Positions 5,209-10,770 of a stretch of 10,770 nt of DNA are shown here, in pieces. Position 1 is the first letter of the stretch. Each line of letters begins with the position of its first letter. A program made the translations under genes and the position numbers. This stretch comes from CAZLGC01 sp964559275 (GTDB lineage Bacteria; Patescibacteriota; CALEFQ01). Under the pieces are notes generated by a model. That model saw only the letters and a program-made list of their open reading frames with translations, made no database searches and was not told the DNA's origin. The stretch is from assembly GCA_964559275.1 (NCBI GenBank), contig CAZLGC010000040.1, positions 1-10,770 on the forward strand, read 5' to 3'.

Positions 5209-5622
5209 ATGGGCGAGAAAATCAAGGTGTTGGTTGTAGAAGACGACCATGACAGCAGGGTATTCATCCGGGAATGGATCAAGGTTTTTGGTCATGATAT
5301 CGACCTAATCCTTTCGACTGATGTCCAAAACTCGAATTTGGAGGAGTTCAGAAAGCCCCTCAACGTCGATGTGGTTGCACTCGATTTTCAACTAATCGGC
5401 ATCACTGGAATGCAGATTCTCTATGTTCTGCGCGAACCAGGCAATCCCAATCATGACGTTCCGGTCATTTTTGTGCCAGGTGATCGTGGCAAACTAGGAG
5501 AGGATCGCGATTGGCTTTTCTGGGAAATGAACGTTATCGGCATTTTTCAGAAACCCTTCGTGATGAATACGGTCATCGGCCGTATTCGCGACTGGGCTCG
5601 CTCGCGCAAACCCCAGTCTTGA
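5209..5622 (+). CDS. Orphan single-domain response regulator (receiver, CheY-like)
   Basis: Encodes 137 residues and consists only of a receiver domain. The acidic pocket (E11, D12, D13 in VVEDDHD), the phosphoacceptor D59 in VVALDFQLIG and the conserved K115-P116 in GIFQKPF are all present. The switch Thr/Ser at the end of strand 4 is missing: the VPVIFVPG strand carries Pro (P90) where CheY has Thr, so phosphorylation may not trigger the usual conformational change. No output domain and no histidine kinase are seen nearby, so it probably acts by protein-protein contact or receives phosphate from a distant kinase. The promoter is unclear: TTGACT occurs at 5138-5143, but no -10 has proper spacing. 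It is divergent from the GreA-like gene and ends at a hairpin before the yebC operon. Confidence 0.85.
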   Translation: MGEKIKVLVVEDDHDSRVFIREWIKVFGHDIDLILSTDVQNSNLEEFRKPLNVDVVALDFQLIGITGMQILYVLREPGNPNHDVPVIFVPGDRGKLGEDRDWLFWEMNVIGIFQKPFVMNTVIGRIRDWARSRKPQS

Positions 5623-5625
5623 ACT

Positions 5626-5665
5626 AAGTCCCGCTTGTAGATTAACTTCTTCGGGCGGGTCTTTT
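5626..5665 (+). terminator. Probable terminator after the receiver gene
   Basis: AAGTCCCGC (5626-5634) can pair with GCGGGTCTT (5655-5663) with one mismatch around a 20-nt loop, followed by TT. It is less compact than the other terminators in the window but sits directly between the receiver stop and the next promoter. Confidence 0.5.
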
Positions 5666-5667
5666 GA

Positions 5668-5696
5668 TTGACTTTTGGGCTTTTTATAAGTAAAAT
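5668..5696 (+). promoter_or_regulatory. Promoter of the yebC-ruvC-7TM-ligase operon
   Basis: TTGACT (5668-5673), a 17-nt spacer, and TAAAAT (5691-5696). The expected start near 5703 gives a 55-nt leader to the yebC ATG. No other good promoter was seen before the genes that follow, so all four are probably driven from here. Confidence 0.7.
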
Positions 5697-5757
5697 ATGG
5701 TCAGTTGCCGATTCGTGAATTAATGTCCCTCGGTGAAAACTAATTATCAATTAGTGT

Positions 5758-6459
5758 ATGTCTGGACATTCAAAATGGTCAACAATTAAACGAAAGAAAG
5801 GTGCCGCTGATGCCAAGCGCGGCGCGATTTTCACTAAGGTCGCCAACATGATAACGATTGCCGCCCGGGAAGGCGGCGGTGACCCCGACGGCAACCCGAA
5901 GCTGGCCCTGGCAATAGAAAAAGCGCGTGGAGTGAATATGCCCAAAGATAACATTGAGCGGGCAGTGAAACGAGGAACCGGTGAAATTGGCGGCGACACT
6001 ATTGAAGAAATGAATATAGAAGCCTACGGCCCCGGCGGTTCGGCTTTCATTATCAAGGCTATTACTGACAACAAAAATCGTACTATCTCAGAAATTCGCA
6101 ATATTCTTGCTAAGCACGACGGTAAGGTTGCTGAAACCGGAAGTGTTGCCTATCAATTTGATGCCCGGGGCGTTATTATCGTCAACAATCCTTCTGACGA
6201 GCTGGAGCTGGCGGCTATCGACGCCGGCGCGTCTGATACTACCACCAAAGAAGGGAATTTGATTATTACCACCACCCCTGCGGACTTAAAGAAGGTGAAA
6301 GAGTCGCTGCAAAATGCTACAATAGAATCAGCAGAGACAGAACTTGTTCCCCAGAACCCTCTTGACCTCGCCGCCGCGGAAAAAACTAAAACAGAAAAAC
6401 TGGCCGAAGCCCTGGCTGAGCAAGATGACGTTAACGAAGTATTCAGTAACCTGGCCTGA
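5758..6459 (+). CDS. yebC: YebC/PmpR family transcription/translation regulator
   Basis: Encodes 233 residues, close to the usual 240-250. The hallmark N-terminus MSGHSKWSTIKRKKGAADAK is intact, followed by GAIFTKVANMITIAAREGGGDPDGN, the KARGVNMPKDNIERAVKRGTG segment, and later GPGGSAFIIKAITDNKNRT and VAETGSVAYQFDARGV. These mark the three-domain YebC fold. The family was described as DNA-binding regulators (PmpR); some members act on ribosomes stalled at proline-rich stretches. The C-terminus is rich in Lys and Glu (about 205-225). There is no Shine-Dalgarno before the ATG, but the start is fixed by the conserved first residues. It is first in the operon; ruvC starts 1 nt after its stop, a pairing common in bacteria. 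Confidence 0.96.
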   Translation: MSGHSKWSTIKRKKGAADAKRGAIFTKVANMITIAAREGGGDPDGNPKLALAIEKARGVNMPKDNIERAVKRGTGEIGGDTIEEMNIEAYGPGGSAFIIKAITDNKNRTISEIRNILAKHDGKVAETGSVAYQFDARGVIIVNNPSDELELAAIDAGASDTTTKEGNLIITTTPADLKKVKESLQNATIESAETELVPQNPLDLAAAEKTKTEKLAEALAEQDDVNEVFSNLA

Positions 6460-6460
6460 C

Positions 6461-6949
6461 ATGAGAACCATCCTGGCAATTGACCCCGGTACAGCCACCA
6501 CTGGATACGCGGTTTTAAAAATAGGCAAAGGTAAAAAGGAGCCGGAGCTGAAAGAATATGGCTGCATAACCACCAAGCCAAAGATTGAACTGCCCAAAAG
6601 GCTGGCAATCCTCGCCAAAGACCTGCGTAATATCATCAGGAAATTTGGTCCGGATGAGCTGGCGGTAGAAAAGCTTTTTTTTGCCAAGAATGTCAAAACC
6701 GGAATTGCTGTCGGCCAAGCCCGTGGAGTCATTCTCCTGCTTGGCGCTGAAAATAAACTGAAGGTTTATGAATATTCGCCGGCCGAGATAAAACAATCCG
6801 TCACCGGCTACGGCCAAGCTTCCAAACAGCAGATTCAGCGCGTTGTCAAAGCCACCCTCGGCCTGGAAAAGATACCCCGGCCAGACGATGCCGCTGATGC
6901 CATTGCCATCGGCCTCTGCCACCTACAGACTAATCAAAAGCTAAGGTAA
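6461..6949 (+). CDS. ruvC: Crossover junction endodeoxyribonuclease RuvC
   Basis: Encodes 162 residues, a normal size for RuvC. It cuts Holliday junctions symmetrically as a dimer, working with RuvAB. The four acidic catalytic residues are present: D8 in LAIDPGTATTGYAV, E70 in LAVEKLFFAKNV, and D143 and D146 in PDDAADAIAI. The GQARGVILL and GYGQASKQQIQ segments also match the family. The ATG at 6461 is 1 nt past the yebC stop, so translation is probably coupled; no Shine-Dalgarno is seen. The PKD-7TM gene starts 4 nt after its stop. No ruvA or ruvB lies in the window. Confidence 0.96.
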   Translation: MRTILAIDPGTATTGYAVLKIGKGKKEPELKEYGCITTKPKIELPKRLAILAKDLRNIIRKFGPDELAVEKLFFAKNVKTGIAVGQARGVILLLGAENKLKVYEYSPAEIKQSVTGYGQASKQQIQRVVKATLGLEKIPRPDDAADAIAIGLCHLQTNQKLR

Positions 6950-6953
6950 CCTT

Positions 6954-8519
6954 ATGAAAATATATTCCAAGCTAGTTTACCTGATTGTTATTGCCGCCAT
7001 TTTGACGGTCGGTTTGGTTTCCTTGTCTGCCTGGGCACAGACGGATGAAGAGGAGATAACAACAGATGAAGCGACTGAGGAACAAATACCGGAGAAACGA
7101 CTGGAAGCGGTTGCTGGTGAGAGCCAAAACGTGCCGGTCGGGAGCAAGGTTACTTTTGATGGCTCCAAATCTGTAAATTCGCTGGACGGAGACCTGCGCT
7201 ATATTTGGGATTTTGGAGATGGTACCATAATCGAAGGAGTCAACGAAGTTCATGTTTACGAACAGCCAGGGACATACATTGTCAACCTGACTGTCGACAA
7301 CGGCGAGGAGCGGGACACAGATGAAATTATCGTTTCTGTCTACGAGAATCTTATTATCCTGATTGCTGATAATACTCCGACGGAGGAAGAATTGAATGAG
7401 CTAGAGCAAACAGCTGCCCGCGAAGGGGTTTTGGTTATCAGAATCCAGGATACCAGCGGCCAGCCGGATTATATTGCCGTGGAGGAGCTGGCCAAGGCCT
7501 TGGCAGAACAACGAACTAATATCCAAAAGGCTAATCAGATCGTAGACTGGACCAGTGGCTCGGTCGGCCTTAATGCACTGACCAAGTTTGTCCAGAAAAG
7601 TGAAGATGTCGCCGAACTGGATCTGGGGCACAAAGTCATAGTCTCGATTACCACCAAACCTTCGGTTGTCTCTAGAATAGCCCAGCAAACTTTTGACATT
7701 GTGCAACCGGAAATGATTCTGCTGGTTGAACCCTCGGCCCTAAACCGGATTATCAACGCCCAGGACGTTGACCAGGTGCTGGAGAACATGCGCACCTCAC
7801 CGACCGAATATAAAATCATCGGGGTACACAGCGAGCGCAGCGTCAAAGACTTGAACTGGACGAACTTCATGTCTTACACCATCAATTACATGGTGAACAA
7901 AGGCGTGCCGATTAACACCATTTTCCTGATTTTGATAATCCCGGTAATCGCGACTATAATTGCCGTCTTCCGCCAGGTTATTGGTATCAAGGCTTTTGGT
8001 CTCTATATACCGACCATCCTAACCCTGGCTTTCCTGGTAACCGGTATCAAATACGGACTAATTATCTTTGTAATAATCCTGATTGTGGCTACCCTTATAC
8101 GTTATCTCCTAAAATTCTTACGTATCCTTTATCTCCCCCGGATGGCGATTGTACTGACAGCAACGGCTTTTGCAATCTTTATCATGTTTGCCCTGGGTGC
8201 TTATACTCAAAGAACTGGTTTCATCGCTATCTCTATCTTTCCAATCCTGATTATTGCAATCTTGGCGGAGGAATTTGTTAAAGTCCAAATTGAGAAAGGG
8301 CTCTGGACAGCTGTACAACTGGCTATCGAAACTTTAGTAATCTCTACCCTTTGTTACTTCCTGGTCAGCTGGGAAGCCCTTCGGACTTTCTTCCTCAGTT
8401 ATCCCGAAATGGTTCTGCTCACTATCCCGATCAACTATCTGCTCGGTAAATGGACCGGCCTGCGCATATCAGAGTTCTTCCGCTTTAGGGAACTAAGAAA
8501 ACATGGTAAATCCTCGTGA
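6954..8519 (+). CDS. PKD-domain protein with C-terminal 7TM region of the transglutaminase-associated family
   Basis: Encodes 521 residues. Residues 1-29 form a signal peptide or anchor (cleavage near AWAQ), followed by an acidic linker. Residues 52-130 are a PKD domain (TFDGSKS, YIWDFGDG at 83-90, YEQPGTYIVNLTV), which would lie outside the membrane. Residues 131-300 are an alpha/beta domain (LIILIADN, GVLVIRIQD, ILLVEPS) that I do not recognise. Residues 320-500 hold about seven membrane helices with the signatures IAVFRQVIGIKAFGLYIPT (336-354), LYLPRMAIVLT and LLGKWTGLRISEFFRFREL (496-514), which match the 7TM family usually joined to an inactive transglutaminase-like domain and encoded beside a RimK-like ATP-grasp ligase. 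I see no transglutaminase Cys-His-Asp set here, so the PKD/alpha-beta part may replace it. The gene overlaps the ligase gene by 17 nt, implying coupled translation and joint function. Confidence 0.88.
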   Translation: MKIYSKLVYLIVIAAILTVGLVSLSAWAQTDEEEITTDEATEEQIPEKRLEAVAGESQNVPVGSKVTFDGSKSVNSLDGDLRYIWDFGDGTIIEGVNEVHVYEQPGTYIVNLTVDNGEERDTDEIIVSVYENLIILIADNTPTEEELNELEQTAAREGVLVIRIQDTSGQPDYIAVEELAKALAEQRTNIQKANQIVDWTSGSVGLNALTKFVQKSEDVAELDLGHKVIVSITTKPSVVSRIAQQTFDIVQPEMILLVEPSALNRIINAQDVDQVLENMRTSPTEYKIIGVHSERSVKDLNWTNFMSYTINYMVNKGVPINTIFLILIIPVIATIIAVFRQVIGIKAFGLYIPTILTLAFLVTGIKYGLIIFVIILIVATLIRYLLKFLRILYLPRMAIVLTATAFAIFIMFALGAYTQRTGFIAISIFPILIIAILAEEFVKVQIEKGLWTAVQLAIETLVISTLCYFLVSWEALRTFFLSYPEMVLLTIPINYLLGKWTGLRISEFFRFRELRKHGKSS

Positions 8520-10770
8520 TATTTTGGGGATGAATGCCAGAAACCTCCTTTACATTCGCCCCTACAATCTGAGAAAAGCCATCCGGCTGGCTGATTCCAA
8601 GCTCAAGACCAAACGAGTTCTGGAAGCGGCCAAGATCCAGACCCCAAAACTGCATGGGATTTTTAAGAATTACCGTGACATTGATAAGTTTAACTGGGAA
8701 GAGTTGCCCGGCAACGTCGTATTGAAACCGAACCGGGGTTTCGGCGGTGAAGGTATCGTGGTTTTTTCAAAAAAGGATAGGAATGACAAGGGTGAAGATG
8801 TCTGGCTGACCAGTAGCGGCGACGAATGGTCTAAAGACGACATCAGTAGGCATATTTTAAATATCCTGGATGGCAACTTTTCTCTCCAGAATATTCCTGA
8901 TGTCGCTTTTTTTGAAGAAAAAATCATAACTCATCGCAACTTCAGGAAGTTTACATACAAAGGCCTGCCAGACATTCGCGTAATTGTTTTCAACAAAGTT
9001 CCAGTAATGACAATGATGCGCCTGCCTACCAAGTGGTCAAAAGGTAAAGCCAACCTAGCTCAGGGCGCGGTCGGAGCTGGTATTGATATGGCAACTGGCA
9101 GAACCTCTCATGCCGCTATAAAAAAGCCGGTGCGGCGCAGTATAACCAAGCACCCGGATACCGCCCAGGACCTGAAGGGTCTGGTGATCCCTTATTGGAC
9201 CGAGGTTTTGGAAATGGCCATCCGCTGCCAGGAAGTAAGTGGGGTGGGTTTCTTGGGTGTTGATATCGCGATTGACGAGAAGCGCGGACCCTTAGTCTTG
9301 GAGCTGAATGCCCGCGCCGGACTGGAGATTCAAAATGTTAACCTGGCGCCGCTAGCCAGTCGCCTGCGCCGGGTGGAAGGGCTCAAGGTTGATTCGATAG
9401 AAAAGGGTGTCAGGCTTGCTAAGGAACTTTTTGGCGGAGGTAGTGAGAAGCGAATGGAAGACCTGATAACGAAACCGGTGGTCGGGGCGGAAGAGGAAAT
9501 TGAAATTGTTACACCCAGCAGCAAACGCAGCCGAGTGCTAGCCCGAATTGATACCGGCGAGGGCCTGAGTGCCATCGACAAGAGCCTGGCCCTAAAGATA
9601 AATCTGCCGGTCAAAGAGGATGACAGGTTTGTGGAGATTACCTTCTTTATGGCCGGCGAAAAAGTTAAATCAAAGTTTCAGTTGGTTGACCGGGTTAAAT
9701 ACAAGCGGCCGATCGTGATCGGGCGCCGGGATTTATCTTCTTTTATAATTGACCCAACCCGTAACCGCCGTGTTGATAGCCGAAGCAAGCTCGATTACAA
9801 AAAGATAGACGAAATACTGACGAGCGTGAATCGCAAAGTACCTTTGATTACCTATTTGACACCCACTAACCTAGAAGAGGAAAAGGCGAATTTCTTCAAA
9901 AAAAAGGACTATAATCCACAATTTATTTACGAAAAACCTGCTAAAAGCGAGCTTGATCTATTAGCTAATAGAATTGACCGCTTCAAGTTGAGCGAGGACA
10001 AATCTCCTATCGGCAGAATACTGTACCGTAAGCAGCAGGAGGTTCTCAAGAAAATAGACCTGGTCAAATCGATTGGCACACCGGACTTCACGGTCAAATC
10101 AATTGACTTGTACGAGGATGTCGATGAGGAATTGTTGCAGTACTCAGAACAAAACTATTTAAACAAAAAACCCGGTACTAAATCCGAGTCGTTTTTGAGC
10201 CAGAAAAATGTAATAAAAATAATCAAACAGCGACTGGATAAGTCGGGTATTAAATACAAGATAGTAGTAATCGACGATCTGCCCTCAAGGATTGCTGTTA
10301 AGACAGCCGCCAGAACCATCCTTGTAAACCTGCGCAAAGAAGCTAAGTTTCGCCGCTCCGACTTAATGGGAACACTGGCGCATGAAATTGACACTCATGT
10401 GTATCGCTACGTCAACGGTCTTCTCCAACCTTACCAAATATTTTCTGAAGGGCTAGCTGGTTACCTGACCACCGAAGAAGGTCTGGCAGTTCATAACAAA
10501 GAGAGAATTTACAAAAACCCGCGCAAATTCATCACCAGGTATCTAAAGGTGATGGCCCTGAACGATGCCCTAGCTGAATCCTTTCGAGAAACGTACAAAA
10601 ATTTACGGGGACGAGGAGTCTTACCCAACACCGCTTTCAACATAACTTACAAAGCTAAGCGAGGGCTCGTCGACACTTCCCGGCCAGGGGGATTTACTAG
10701 AGAAACTGTTTATGCCAAGGGGTTCCTGGAAATAAAAAAATATCTGGATGCTGGTTTCGAAATGGAAAAG
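8503..10770 (+). CDS. Three-domain fusion: ATP-grasp ligase, RimB-type aspartyl-protease-like domain, DUF1704/MATCAP-type metallopeptidase (cut by window edge)
   Basis: Open for 756 codons with no stop before the right edge. Residues 1-310 match the alpha-L-glutamate ligase-like ATP-grasp family: ILGMNARN at 7-14, the VVLKPNRGFGGEGI nucleotide loop (72-85, K75), FFEEKI (137-141), LGVDIAI (D254) and LELNARAGLEIQN (E267, N269). Residues 335-425 resemble the RimB/DUF785 protease-like domain, with the retropepsin-type ARIDTG (D350-T351-G352) and IGRRDLSSFIIDPTRN (406-421). From about residue 445 it follows DUF1704 (QEGLA-motif family, related to eukaryotic MATCAP tubulin carboxypeptidases): TPTNLEEEKANFF, LMGTLAHEIDTHVYRYVNG with the zinc-type HExxxH (H627, E628, H632), the third-ligand segment TTEEGLA (E658/E659), and PGGFTRETVYAKG. 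Perhaps 50-70 residues are missing. It begins inside the 7TM gene; an alternative start is the ATG at 8530. The likely role is adding and trimming amino acids on a protein tail or envelope peptide; the substrate is unknown. Confidence 0.88.
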   Translation, partial: MVNPRDILGMNARNLLYIRPYNLRKAIRLADSKLKTKRVLEAAKIQTPKLHGIFKNYRDIDKFNWEELPGNVVLKPNRGFGGEGIVVFSKKDRNDKGEDVWLTSSGDEWSKDDISRHILNILDGNFSLQNIPDVAFFEEKIITHRNFRKFTYKGLPDIRVIVFNKVPVMTMMRLPTKWSKGKANLAQGAVGAGIDMATGRTSHAAIKKPVRRSITKHPDTAQDLKGLVIPYWTEVLEMAIRCQEVSGVGFLGVDIAIDEKRGPLVLELNARAGLEIQNVNLAPLASRLRRVEGLKVDSIEKGVRLAKELFGGGSEKRMEDLITKPVVGAEEEIEIVTPSSKRSRVLARIDTGEGLSAIDKSLALKINLPVKEDDRFVEITFFMAGEKVKSKFQLVDRVKYKRPIVIGRRDLSSFIIDPTRNRRVDSRSKLDYKKIDEILTSVNRKVPLITYLTPTNLEEEKANFFKKKDYNPQFIYEKPAKSELDLLANRIDRFKLSEDKSPIGRILYRKQQEVLKKIDLVKSIGTPDFTVKSIDLYEDVDEELLQYSEQNYLNKKPGTKSESFLSQKNVIKIIKQRLDKSGIKYKIVVIDDLPSRIAVKTAARTILVNLRKEAKFRRSDLMGTLAHEIDTHVYRYVNGLLQPYQIFSEGLAGYLTTEEGLAVHNKERIYKNPRKFITRYLKVMALNDALAESFRETYKNLRGRGVLPNTAFNITYKAKRGLVDTSRPGGFTRETVYAKGFLEIKKYLDAGFEMEK

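Noticed and set aside
6153..6608. Minus-strand open frame across the yebC-ruvC junction
   Set aside because: It is low-complexity Ser/Ala-rich translation, antisense to two well-conserved genes.

Overview
The window looks like a chromosomal piece from a Candidate Phyla Radiation (Patescibacteria) genome, probably of the Parcubacteria/Falkowbacteria type. This is inferred from gene content: a secreted FG-GAP repeat protein fused to an L,D-transpeptidase, a compact yebC-ruvC pair, a PKD-7TM membrane protein of the transglutaminase-associated 7TM family, and a RimK-like ATP-grasp ligase. TGA is used as a stop. No rRNA, tRNA, CRISPR array or insertion sequence was seen. One gene fits this assignment poorly: a secreted beta-barrel (porin-like) protein at the left end, because CPR cells are generally thought to lack an outer membrane.

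Left part (1-5622): mostly single-gene units, many with their own promoter and hairpin terminator. On the minus strand are the porin-like barrel (110-1081, TTG start with a strong Shine-Dalgarno) and the FG-GAP/YkuD L,D-transpeptidase (1194-2603). On the plus strand come a small membrane-anchored beta protein (2843-3244), an M29-like aminopeptidase (3346-4305) and a 104-residue unknown (4338-4652). A 78-residue stand-alone GreA N-terminal-like coiled coil (minus, 4772-5008) is divergent from an orphan CheY-like receiver (5209-5622). Three minus-strand promoters share a CCCTTG / TGCTATAAT core, and two of them look like copies of one promoter module.

Right part (5668-10770): one plus-strand operon. 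A good promoter (5668-5696) is followed by yebC, ruvC (1 nt apart), the PKD-7TM protein (4 nt later), and an open reading frame that overlaps the 7TM gene by 17 nt and runs off the right edge without a stop.

That last gene is the most notable feature. In one chain it carries an ATP-grasp ligase of the alpha-L-glutamate ligase-like family, an aspartyl-protease-like domain of the RimB type with an ARIDTG motif, and a DUF1704/MATCAP-type metallopeptidase with HEIDTH and TTEEGLA motifs. Ligase and peptidase modules fused together and coupled to a 7TM protein with an extracytoplasmic PKD domain suggest a membrane-associated system that adds and removes amino acids or short peptides on a protein tail or cell-envelope peptide. 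The eukaryotic relatives of the third domain remove the C-terminal tyrosine of tubulin, so the layout resembles a writer and eraser in one polypeptide. The domain assignments rest on visible motifs; the substrate is unknown.
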